Positions 19,553 through 27,174 of a stretch of DNA of 57,991 nucleotides are shown piece by piece; within the stretch, counting starts at the first letter, position 1; every line of letters begins with the position of its first letter. The translations under genes and the position numbers were made by a program. Where the stretch lies: the NCBI RefSeq assembly GCF_000332035.1, contig NZ_ALVY01000217.1, positions 1-57,991 on the forward strand, given 5' to 3'. This stretch comes from Gloeocapsa sp. PCC 73106. Its GTDB lineage: Bacteria > Cyanobacteriota > Cyanobacteriia > Cyanobacteriales > Gloeocapsaceae. Below the pieces are notes generated by a model that worked only from the letters and a program-made list of their open reading frames with translations, had not been told where the DNA came from and ran no database searches.

Positions 19553-21328
19553 ATGAATTCGACACAATCAAGAAGTTATTTTCCTATTACCTTTGAAGAA
19601 ACCCCACCCGTGCCTCCTCCTACAACGTCAACAAATTCATTTCCTGCAACACCAGGTAGTGATATGTTCCCCTTCTTTACCAACGTAGCCAATAGAGCTA
19701 TTGTAGGGCGCAACGGTAACGACATTCTTCTGGTTTATGACCCTGCTACTTCTCCAGGAAGTACATCTTTAATACACACTCTAACCGGTGATGGGGAGAC
19801 GAGTAGAGGAGCTATAAATGGTAGAGATACCTTTATTTTAGGTGACTGGCGTATAGCCTACTATCGAGATTCCTCAACCACTACTTCCGGTACCGCTCAA
19901 TACGCGGTTATCACGGATTTTCAGTCCAGCTTGGACACTATTAGGCTTTATGGTAATTCTAGTAACTATTTTTTAGCCCAATCAGGATCCAACACCCAGA
20001 TATTTTTCGGACAGTCTGGGGTAAACCAGGACTTAATCGCTACGGTATCTAACGTCTCGGGTTTGAGTCTCGATAGTAGTTATTTTCAGTATGTAGGTAC
20101 TACTCCACCTGTTGCCTCAAATAGCTCTGTCAAACAGATAGGTAGCATTGGCGTAGATGAAGCTACAGGGGTAGCGATCGCCCCCAATAATGGTGTCTAC
20201 ACCGCTGGTTATACAAGCGGTTCCCTGGGTGGAGCAAACGTAGGCTCTTTGGACGGTTGGCTCTCTCGTTACGATAATCTAGGTAACTTAGTTTGGAGCC
20301 GACAATTAGGTACCGCGAGTTGGGATTTAGTCTGGGATATCGAAAGCGATCTACAGGGTAATGTTTACGTTTTAAGACGCAACAAACCAGGTTTAGTAGC
20401 AGTGAATAATCCCGATTCTCGCTTTAGTGTTGCTGTCAGTAAGTATGACCCTAATGGTACCCTCTTGTGGAATAGAAGTATCAATGGGTTCAGCACCTCT
20501 TTGCGACTAGACGTAGCCCCCGATGGCACCTCTTTTGCTTTATCGGGTGTGAATATTACTGACTTTACGATCTGGGATGCTGTAGTGGGTAAATACGACA
20601 CCAATGGCAATCAACTCTGGTTGAGTCGGATTGGCACAACCACTTTGCCTGACGAATCCTACGGTGTTGCTTACGATGACCAAGGCAATGTTTTTGCTAC
20701 GGGCTGGACTTTTGGTAATCTAGGGGGATCATACAGAGGACTCTATGACGTTTGGATCGCTAAATTTGATCCCAATGGTGCTCGCCAATGGGTGCGACAA
20801 TTAGGTAGTAGAGGTTTTGAATTTGCTTGGGCGGTAGATACCGATAACGCAGGTAACGCTTACGTGGGTGGACATACCTCTGGATCTTTGGGAGGTCCTC
20901 TTAATCCTCCTTTTGATGGGTTTCTAGCTAAATACGACACTCTGGGTAATCGCCAATGGCTCAAAAAAGTTGGGGCTGCTGGCGATGATGAGATTACTAA
21001 CCTCGTTGTTGGTGAAGATGATCACATCTATGTCACGGGATTTACCGATGGGGATTTTGGAGGAGCCAGAATTGGCGATTTGGACGCTTTTGCAGCTAAG
21101 TATGATCCTCAAGGTAATCTAATTTGGGTAAGAAAATTTGGCAGTATCGATGCCGATCACCCCAGAAGTATTACCATTGACAATAGCTTAAATACTGTAT
21201 ACGTCAGTGGTGTTACTGAAGGTTCTATTGGAGCTCTCAACCAAGGTTCTCACGACGCTTGGATTGGCAAGCTTGACGCCACAACAGGAACGCTGTTAAA
21301 CTTTACCGGCGGTACTCCTGTAGTATAA
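19553..21328 (+). CDS. seven-repeat (SBBP-type) beta-propeller protein, probably exported
   Basis: The 591-residue product has no classical signal peptide. Residues about 30-180 form an N-terminal module with GRNGNDILLVYDP and GRDTFILGDW, like the modules that accompany RTX-type, type I-secreted cyanobacterial proteins. From about 195 to the end there are seven ~50-residue repeats. Each has a strand like NVYVTG, a GSLGG-type turn, a D-x-W/F residue, a KYDPNGN segment and xxWxRQLG, matching SBBP repeats. Seven units fit a closed seven-bladed propeller. Its binding partner is unknown. ATG at 19553 is the only sensible start. A gutted paralogue lies just upstream. Confidence 0.8.
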   Translation: MNSTQSRSYFPITFEETPPVPPPTTSTNSFPATPGSDMFPFFTNVANRAIVGRNGNDILLVYDPATSPGSTSLIHTLTGDGETSRGAINGRDTFILGDWRIAYYRDSSTTTSGTAQYAVITDFQSSLDTIRLYGNSSNYFLAQSGSNTQIFFGQSGVNQDLIATVSNVSGLSLDSSYFQYVGTTPPVASNSSVKQIGSIGVDEATGVAIAPNNGVYTAGYTSGSLGGANVGSLDGWLSRYDNLGNLVWSRQLGTASWDLVWDIESDLQGNVYVLRRNKPGLVAVNNPDSRFSVAVSKYDPNGTLLWNRSINGFSTSLRLDVAPDGTSFALSGVNITDFTIWDAVVGKYDTNGNQLWLSRIGTTTLPDESYGVAYDDQGNVFATGWTFGNLGGSYRGLYDVWIAKFDPNGARQWVRQLGSRGFEFAWAVDTDNAGNAYVGGHTSGSLGGPLNPPFDGFLAKYDTLGNRQWLKKVGAAGDDEITNLVVGEDDHIYVTGFTDGDFGGARIGDLDAFAAKYDPQGNLIWVRKFGSIDADHPRSITIDNSLNTVYVSGVTEGSIGALNQGSHDAWIGKLDATTGTLLNFTGGTPVV

Positions 21329-21355
21329 TAATTCGAAAATCTAAAAAGATAACAA

Positions 21356-21388
21356 GCTCACATTAACTCCAAGTGTGAGCCTTTTTTT
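21356..21388 (+). terminator. rho-independent terminator of the propeller gene
   Basis: GCTCACATT (21356-21364) pairs with 21372-21380 (one wobble) around a seven-base loop and is followed directly by CTTTTTTT. It is the clearest intrinsic terminator in the window, 28 bases after the stop codon. Confidence 0.9.
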
Positions 21389-21462
21389 AGCTTCAACTTT
21401 CACAAAATGCCCCTATGGGGGATGTTAAGATAAAGAAGAGTTAAATACTTCTAGGAGTCTTC

Positions 21463-22554
21463 ATGGTTGCTATAGCTGAAAATGAGCGGGTTGCCGTATT
21501 GTTAATGGGATACGGAGAAGTAGAAAGATACGAGGATTTTGCTAGTTACAACGAACAGGCGTTAAATCTACTTACCGCTAAGTTTGCACCTGTACCTCAG
21601 TGGATTTATCCTCCCCTAGCTAGACTATTAGCTATATTTGATCTACACGAGTGGAGTCATCAACACGGGAATTTTATTTCTCCCCATAATCAAATTTTTG
21701 AAGCCCAAAGACAGGGAATTGAAGCAGAATTGCAGCAAAAATGGGGCGATCGCGTCTCAGTATTCAAAGCCTTTAACTTTTGTGCTCCCTTTTTACCGGA
21801 ACAAGTTCTCACCCAAATTAAAGCCCAGGGTTTTCATAAACTGCTCATCTATCCCTTGTTAGTAGTCGATTCGATTTTTACTAGCGGTATTGCAGTAGAA
21901 CAAGTAAATGAAGCCCTCAGCAAGTTAGACGATGGTGGAGAGCATTGGCTTGAAGGCCTTCGTTATCTTCCCTCTTTTCATAATAAAACCGCTTATGTCA
22001 AATTATTAGCCCAAATAGTAGAAACAAAAATCAAGGAAGAATTGGCTAATAGTCATCTTTCCTCTCAAGTTGGTATTGTCTTGATGAATCATGGTTGTCC
22101 CCACAAAGCTAAGGGTTTTACTTCTGGAATCGATGAAAGCCAAGCTTTATATGAATTAGTCAGGGAAGAACTAATTTATCAATACCCCTTAATCTCCATC
22201 GGCTGGCTCAACCACGATACCCCTTTGATTGAGTGGACGCAACCTAACGCCGAATTAGCCGCTAAAAATTTGCTTGAATTGGGCGCTAAAGCGATCGTCA
22301 TGATGCCCATCGGTTTTGCCACAGAAAACCACGAAACTCTCCTAGACGTGGGACATATTATTCATCATTTGCAACATCGCCATCCGGGAGTGACTTTTGT
22401 ACAGATGTCCTGTGTTAACGATCATCCGGAATTTCTTACAATGGCTGCGGATTGGGCTAATTCTCAGATTGAAGCGTTGCTATCATCCTCTGGAGTAACG
22501 GTTAATTTTCAGCTTGCTTCAACTAAAGCTAGTCATTCTCATCACCATCACTAA
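21463..22554 (+). CDS. ferrochelatase/CbiX-like chelatase family protein with His tail
   Basis: The 363-residue product resembles the class II/ferrochelatase fold. An N-terminal strand-loop (VAVLLMGYGEVERYEDF) lies where HemH has its substrate loop. The second half contains VGIVLMNHGCPHKAKGF, GWLNHDTPLIEWTQP and MMPIGFATENHET, the last being the ferrochelatase-like His/Glu active-site segment. It ends in SHSHHHH, a likely metal-binding tail as in some CbiX proteins. It may insert Fe, Co or Ni into a tetrapyrrole, but neither metal nor macrocycle can be read from sequence. It is shorter than cyanobacterial HemH with its C-terminal chlorophyll-binding helix, which is absent here. Confidence 0.7.
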   Translation: MVAIAENERVAVLLMGYGEVERYEDFASYNEQALNLLTAKFAPVPQWIYPPLARLLAIFDLHEWSHQHGNFISPHNQIFEAQRQGIEAELQQKWGDRVSVFKAFNFCAPFLPEQVLTQIKAQGFHKLLIYPLLVVDSIFTSGIAVEQVNEALSKLDDGGEHWLEGLRYLPSFHNKTAYVKLLAQIVETKIKEELANSHLSSQVGIVLMNHGCPHKAKGFTSGIDESQALYELVREELIYQYPLISIGWLNHDTPLIEWTQPNAELAAKNLLELGAKAIVMMPIGFATENHETLLDVGHIIHHLQHRHPGVTFVQMSCVNDHPEFLTMAADWANSQIEALLSSSGVTVNFQLASTKASHSHHHH

Positions 22555-22563
22555 AAAACTAAG

Positions 22564-22582
22564 GGGCGCTAGGTGGGCGCCC
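22564..22582. terminator. GC-rich hairpin between convergent genes
   Basis: GGGCGC (22564-22569) pairs with GCGCCC (22577-22582) around a seven-base loop. The hairpin lies in the 39-base gap between two converging stop codons and could terminate both transcripts. On the reverse reading a run of A and T follows. Confidence 0.6.
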
Positions 22583-22593
22583 TCAAGTGTTAA

Positions 22594-23145
22594 TTAATTA
22601 GAGACTTCTGCCATTTCGATAATTCTGGCTTCTAAATCTTTAACCAAAAAGTTCAAAGGCTTATCTTTGCGAATTTTATACTTGAGACGGCGAGATTGAA
22701 TCCTGAGTAGTAATTGTTCTAAACAATCGCGATCGAAACAGACATGGCGTTGACGATTGTTAGGTCCTAAAGTTGCACCAGAGATGACATGGAGTTGAAT
22801 ATTCTTTTTTAACTGGTACCAAAGACCCTCTGAACCAATTAGACTGGTATTACTACGACTAGGAGTAGTTAAATAGAGAGATTCCATCCCTGTACTTCCC
22901 ATCGTTTGTTCATAGTTATAGTAATAGTGTAGGGGAATGTCAGCCAGAGGTAGATTGAGCATACCTTCGTAAAATTGTCGAGCGATCTCTAAATCTGAAA
23001 CCATAACAGTATGCACTTTTGGCGCGCTAGTGAGAAACATCCACATGGCTAAACCGTAAGCCGCTAATAGCATTACCATAATTCCCTGGGTAGAGAGAAG
23101 AGAATCTAATGAAGAAGGAAAAAAAGCACTTAAAACTTGTATCAT
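22594..23145 (-). CDS. membrane-anchored VOC/glyoxalase-fold protein
   Basis: The 183-residue product has an N-terminal hydrophobic helix (about 20-40, IMVMLLAAYGLAMWMFLTS) and then a single glyoxalase-like module. The module reads KVHTVMVSDLEIARQFYEGML, then RHVCFDRDCLEQLLLRI and a C-terminal LVKDLEARIIEMAEV strand. The module start and the FYEGML pattern fit the vicinal oxygen chelate fold. The metal ligands are not all identifiable, so it may be a binding rather than an enzymatic domain. It shares the divergent 52-base gap with the sigma-like gene. Confidence 0.65.
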   Translation of the reverse strand: MIQVLSAFFPSSLDSLLSTQGIMVMLLAAYGLAMWMFLTSAPKVHTVMVSDLEIARQFYEGMLNLPLADIPLHYYYNYEQTMGSTGMESLYLTTPSRSNTSLIGSEGLWYQLKKNIQLHVISGATLGPNNRQRHVCFDRDCLEQLLLRIQSRRLKYKIRKDKPLNFLVKDLEARIIEMAEVSN

Positions 23146-23197
23146 AAACCAATAAAAGAACAGACACTCAATTATTATAAACTAGCTACTTCTGGCA

Positions 23198-23809
23198 ATG
23201 CAGATAGGAAAACCCTTGCGTATACCACAACTTCCCGAAGCTAATCATCCTTTAATTGAATCTTTGAGGAATCAAAGCGATTTAGAGTTGCTGAGACAGT
23301 TTCAAGAATATCCTGAACAGGGGAAATTTTTTACCGCTATTGTTTGCCGTTATACACCAATTATTTATATTTTAATCGCTCAGGCGATCGTTACTCCTGA
23401 AGTGAGTAATTACGTGTTAGCGATCGCTTGGCGTCAGTTTTTTTATGAAATGCGCGGACTTCATTTTAACTCTGGTTTAGATTGTTTACAAGACTGGTTA
23501 ATTTATCAAACGGGTATCTTACTGCAAGAAGTCACCATCCCCGAGGTAATTACTTATAATTTACAGAAAACTCCTCCTGCATTGTGGTGTTACGTTGAAC
23601 AGGGCTTAGATACTCTACCACCCCTACTACGCTTTATTTTGGTTACCAGTGAGAGATTTAACTGGAATCACACTCGCATTATTGCTTATCTGCAATCAGA
23701 AGGACATTTACTCTCTTTAGCGGAAATTACCGAATATTTAGAACAGGGGTATCAGAGATTAGAATGGAGTTTACCAGAAGACATTCGTTTGATTTATCTT
23801 GAGCTTTAA
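23198..23809 (+). CDS. unknown protein with sigma-70-like (ECF-type) organisation
   Basis: The 203-residue product has a segment (DLELLRQFQEYPEQGKFF followed by IVCRYTPIIYILIAQAI) that resembles region 2 of ECF sigma factors. The C-terminal half (LPPLLRFILVTSERFNWNHTRIIAYLQSEGHLLSLAEITEYLEQGYQRLEW) reads like region 4, where a helix-turn-helix recognises promoters. The DNA-contacting basic residues of region 2 look poor. It is either a divergent sigma factor or a sigma-derived regulator. No signal or membrane segment is clear. Confidence in the gene is high, in the family only moderate. Confidence 0.5.
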   Translation: MQIGKPLRIPQLPEANHPLIESLRNQSDLELLRQFQEYPEQGKFFTAIVCRYTPIIYILIAQAIVTPEVSNYVLAIAWRQFFYEMRGLHFNSGLDCLQDWLIYQTGILLQEVTIPEVITYNLQKTPPALWCYVEQGLDTLPPLLRFILVTSERFNWNHTRIIAYLQSEGHLLSLAEITEYLEQGYQRLEWSLPEDIRLIYLEL

Positions 23810-23832
23810 CGAAATGGAATATTTTTACCTGA

Positions 23833-24036
23833 ACCTACGTTGTTAAATTAGGTATATGCGTCGAAGATGTTGATAGAAATTCTGACATAGATTCCATAAT
23901 CACAAATACTGCTGAAACCCAACTATTTCTACAAAATGAAACAGAGAATGCAATTCCAGAATCAAATCTACTCAGTGGTTTAGCTGGTTTAGTTATGATG
24001 GCATTACTCAGAAAATCCATTAAAGGAAAGAGGTAG
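23833..24036 (+). pseudogene. relic of a PEP-CTERM-type surface protein
   Basis: The frame opens after a TGA at 23830 and has no start codon before its stop at 24034-24036. Its last residues read ENAIPESNLLSG, then LAGLVMMALLRK and a basic tail. This is the layout of a PEP-CTERM sorting signal: a P-E-S/P motif, a hydrophobic helix and basic residues. In another frame just upstream, a second fragment FLPEPTLLN (ending 23853) looks like a broken motif. The 5' part of the gene is gone, so I treat this as decayed. Confidence 0.45.
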
Positions 24037-24053
24037 TCTTATCCATACATATC

Positions 24054-24419
24054 TCATTTTCCCACGACCATTTTAATACCCACCACAATTAGAGCGACGC
24101 CAAAAATGCGTCCTAACATCTCGCTAGGAATCGCCACAGCAACTTTAGCCCCGATTAAACCCCCAAGGAAAAAACCGATACAAATCAGAAACGCTACTTT
24201 TAGATCTACGTATCCTTCTTGATAATAGGTCCAGGCCGCCAAAATGCCAATAGGGGGCACCAATAGCGCTAAAGTTGTGCCTTGAGCTTGATGTTGAGTA
24301 AATTTGAAGATAAAAACTAAGATAGGAGTGATCAGGATTCCTCCCCCGATACCAATTAGTCCGCTTAAAATTCCTGCAGCGAGACCTAAAACTAAGTATA
24401 AAACTACTGATAATTCCAT
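24054..24419 (-). CDS. half-size TauE/SafE family membrane protein
   Basis: The protein is 121 residues from ATG at 24417-24419 (MELSVV); a longer form from 24449 adds ten residues and is less likely. It has the TauE/SafE glycine-rich start GLAAGILSGLIGIGGGILITP, followed by about four hydrophobic helices ending VALIVVGIKMVVGK. Full TauE exporters have two such halves (~250 residues), so this is one repeat only and would need to dimerise to form a channel. The family moves sulfite, sulfoacetate or other organic anions; the substrate here is unknown. Confidence 0.8.
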   Translation of the reverse strand: MELSVVLYLVLGLAAGILSGLIGIGGGILITPILVFIFKFTQHQAQGTTLALLVPPIGILAAWTYYQEGYVDLKVAFLICIGFFLGGLIGAKVAVAIPSEMLGRIFGVALIVVGIKMVVGK

Positions 24420-24478
24420 ATTCGGGTTTAGAGGGTCAATTGTGCCCATTGTATCCCAAAAAAGGGGTAATTTAACTT

Positions 24479-24507
24479 TTGGAGCTAGGTAACAAGAGAC
24501 CTATAAT
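24479..24507 (+). promoter_or_regulatory. candidate promoter of ppx/gppA
   Basis: TTGGAG (24479-24484) and TATAAT (24502-24507) are separated by 17 bases, 47 bases upstream of the ATG at 24555. The -10 box is perfect and the -35 box moderate. Confidence 0.45.
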
Positions 24508-24554
24508 ATTGGAGCAGACTCCCAACAACTCCCTCTTCTTTCTAGGCAAGAATT

Positions 24555-26237
24555 ATGGTTGACTCCCTGACAAAAGATATCGACGATTGTATTTTAGCAG
24601 CTATTGATATTGGTACTAATTCGGTTCATATGGTGATAGTGCGCATCGACGCGAGTTTACCCGCATTTACCATTATCGCCAGAGAAAAAGATACCGTACG
24701 TTTAGGCGATCGCAATCTGGAAACAGGAGAATTAACCCCAGAAGCGATGACGCGAGCGATTGACGCACTTAAACGTTGTCGAGCCTTAGCAGTTAGTCTT
24801 AAAGCTCAACATATCATAGCAGTAGCCACAAGCGCAACCCGAGAAGCCCCAAATGGAAGGGCTTTTTTAAATAGAATTCAATCAGAAGTAGGTATATCCG
24901 TCGACTTAATTTCTGGACAAGAAGAAGCTAGACGTATATATTTAGGGGTATTATCAGGATTAGATTTCCAACAGATACCTCATATCATCATTGACATCGG
25001 CGGAGGTTCCACCGAACTGATTTTAGCAGATAGTCAAGAACCCAGATTTTTAAGCAGTACTAAAGTAGGTGCGGTGCGTTTAGCTCAAGATTTTATCACC
25101 ACCGATCCGATTAGTAATCTTGAGTTTTTACAACTTCAAAGTTATATCAAAGGAATGCTAGAGCGACCTATCGAAAACATTTTACAAAGTTTAAAATTAG
25201 GGGAAGAACCTCGTTTAGTGGGAACTTCCGGTACTATAGAAACCCTCGCTATTGTTAATGCTATAAACAAATCAGGAACTATTCCTACTCCCCTTCAGGG
25301 TTATCACATCACTCGTCGAGAAGTTAGAGATTTAGTTAAGCAGTTAGCGACGATGAGTCACGAAAGACGAACCGCTATACCCGGTATGTCGGAAAAGCGA
25401 GCCGAAATTATCCTACCGGGAGCGATGATCCTGTTAGAAGCCATGAATATGTTAAATATAGAGCGTCTGACTCTGTGTGAGCGTTCTTTGCGAGAGGGAA
25501 TTATCGTTGATTGGATGCTCACCCATGGTTTAATCGAAAGTCGCTTACGCTATCAAACCGAGGTAAGACAGCGCAGCGTGATGAAAATAGCCCATAAGTA
25601 CCAAATAAATTTAAACTACGCCCAAAAAGCCGCAAATTTTGCTTTGAGTCTCTTTGACCAACTCCAGGGAGTACTGCATAATTGGAAAGCTCAGGCTAAA
25701 GAACTACTGTGGGCTGGCGCAATACTACATAACTCTGGTCTATATATTAGTCACGCAGCTCATCATAAGCACTCATATTATCTAATCCGTAACGCCGAAT
25801 TACTGGGATATACCGAATCAGAAATAGAAATAATCGCTAATCTAGCGCGCTATCACCGTAAGAGCAAACCCAAAAAGAAACATGAAAACTATAACAATTT
25901 ACCTGATAAGGAATCTCGACAACTAGTAAGACAGTTGAGCGCGATTTTGCGCATAGCGATCGCTTTAGATCGTCGACAAATTGGGGCTATTAGTAGAGTT
26001 GAATGTAAATATGATTCTGAGTATCGACGTTTACACCTACATCTGATACCCGCTTATACAGACGATGAGTGTGCTTTAGAATTATGGAGTCTAGACTACA
26101 AAAAAGATGCTTTTGAAGAAGAGTATGGGGTTAAAATAATTGCCACTCTACATCAAAATATCTATTCATCTCCTAATCCGAAACGAAAAGATGAAACTGC
26201 GATCTGCACAACTACAAGATATCGAAATTCTTTTTGA
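24555..26237 (+). CDS. ppx: Ppx/GppA phosphatase (exopolyphosphatase) with HD-type C-terminus
   Basis: The 560-residue product removes terminal phosphate from polyphosphate and/or pppGpp. The N-terminal ASKHA-fold shows AAIDIGTNSVHMVIV (phosphate 1) and IIDIGGGSTELIL (phosphate 2). GTSGTIETLA lies near 225, and SLREGIIVDWM closes the domain near 315. The C-terminal half (about 335-530) contains LWAGAILHNSGLYISHAAHHKHSYYLI, an HD-type helical domain as in long Ppx. ATG at 24555 gives a short N-terminal tail. The last 47 bases overlap the acetyltransferase gene in another frame, so the final ~16 residues may not be conserved. Confidence 0.92.
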   Translation: MVDSLTKDIDDCILAAIDIGTNSVHMVIVRIDASLPAFTIIAREKDTVRLGDRNLETGELTPEAMTRAIDALKRCRALAVSLKAQHIIAVATSATREAPNGRAFLNRIQSEVGISVDLISGQEEARRIYLGVLSGLDFQQIPHIIIDIGGGSTELILADSQEPRFLSSTKVGAVRLAQDFITTDPISNLEFLQLQSYIKGMLERPIENILQSLKLGEEPRLVGTSGTIETLAIVNAINKSGTIPTPLQGYHITRREVRDLVKQLATMSHERRTAIPGMSEKRAEIILPGAMILLEAMNMLNIERLTLCERSLREGIIVDWMLTHGLIESRLRYQTEVRQRSVMKIAHKYQINLNYAQKAANFALSLFDQLQGVLHNWKAQAKELLWAGAILHNSGLYISHAAHHKHSYYLIRNAELLGYTESEIEIIANLARYHRKSKPKKKHENYNNLPDKESRQLVRQLSAILRIAIALDRRQIGAISRVECKYDSEYRRLHLHLIPAYTDDECALELWSLDYKKDAFEEEYGVKIIATLHQNIYSSPNPKRKDETAICTTTRYRNSF

Positions 26238-26640
26238 GATTAGAACTAGCGTTAGAGAAAATTATCAATCCCGTGAGGAAATTGCCTCTCTCGGGATTAC
26301 CCCCAATTCCCTAGCTAAAATGTTACAAACAGATTGTAGAGCCTGGATTGCTGAAATTGAGACGCAAGATATCGGCTTTTCTATAGCTAATGCGACAGAA
26401 AAAACGATTTTTGGGATATTTGTCCGTCCTGAGTTTGAAAATCAGGGAGTAGGTCGTATACTTATGGAAGCTGCCGAAGCTTGGCTATGTTCTTATGGAA
26501 TTGAACAAATCTGGCTAGTAACAGGCAATAATCCTCATTTGAGAGCCTATGGCTTCTATCTTCACACTAGTTGGGAAGCGGTTGGTGTTGAATCTGAGGG
26601 ACCTTTTAAAGGAGAAATGAGATTTGTTAAAAAATGTTGA
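26191..26640 (+). CDS. GNAT family N-acetyltransferase
   Basis: From ATG at 26191 (MKLRSAQLQDIEILFEIR) the product is 149 residues, which fits the GNAT N-terminus; upstream in-frame codons would only add an unrelated tail. The acetyl-CoA loop is FVRPEFENQGVGRILMEAAE, with Q/R-x-x-G-x-G/A as Q-G-V-G-R. The C-terminal strand AYGFYLHTSWEAVG carries the usual Tyr. The acceptor is unknown. It overlaps the end of ppx by 47 bases, which is long for a normal operon. Confidence 0.85.
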   Translation: MKLRSAQLQDIEILFEIRTSVRENYQSREEIASLGITPNSLAKMLQTDCRAWIAEIETQDIGFSIANATEKTIFGIFVRPEFENQGVGRILMEAAEAWLCSYGIEQIWLVTGNNPHLRAYGFYLHTSWEAVGVESEGPFKGEMRFVKKC

Positions 26641-26691
26641 AGAGCATCTTCTGATATCATTATTTCGATTCCATCTTAGGCTAATAAATCA

Positions 26692-27174
26692 GTGATTGCT
26701 ATTTACCCTGGAAGCTTTGATCCAATTACGCTAGGTCATTTAGATATTATCGAACGCAGTAGTAAACTTTTCGAAAAGGTAATCGTTGCAGTATTGTCTA
26801 ATCCTGGTAAAAAGGCGCTTTTTAGCACAGAGCAAAGAGTAGCCCAAATCCAAGAATGTACTCAACATTTCCCGAATGTAGAAGTAGATAGTTTTTCCGG
26901 TTTAACGGTAGAATACGCTAAACTGCGCCAAGCAGGAGTATTACTTAGAGGACTGCGGGTACTATCTGATTTTGAAAAAGAACTACAGATGGCTCATACC
27001 AATAAAACTCTGTGGGAAGAAATTGAAACGGTGTTTTTAGCCACGACTAAAGAATATAGTTTTTTAAGTAGCAGTGTCGTTAAAGAAATAGCCCAGTTTG
27101 GAGGTTCAGTTCATCATCTGGTGACCGAGAATATAGCTAAAGATCTTGTTAATTATTACCAGTTAAAACAGTGA
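26692..27174 (+). CDS. coaD: phosphopantetheine adenylyltransferase
   Basis: CoaD makes dephospho-CoA from 4'-phosphopantetheine and ATP, the penultimate step of CoA synthesis. The 160-residue product has the nucleotidyltransferase motif [14 protein letters not shown], with the (H/T)xGH motif as T-L-G-H at residues 13-16. It also has [19 protein letters not shown] and the [13 protein letters not shown] signature. The start is GTG at 26692, which places the conserved first strand immediately. It overlaps the next gene by four bases (GTGA). Confidence 0.96.
   Translation: MIAIYPGSFDPITLGHLDIIERSSKLFEKVIVAVLSNPGKKALFSTEQRVAQIQECTQHFPNVEVDSFSGLTVEYAKLRQAGVLLRGLRVLSDFEKELQMAHTNKTLWEEIETVFLATTKEYSFLSSSVVKEIAQFGGSVHHLVTENIAKDLVNYYQLKQ

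Noticed and set aside
23835-24020. Reverse-strand 61-residue frame
   Set aside because: It is antisense to the PEP-CTERM-like relic, which explains the sequence better.
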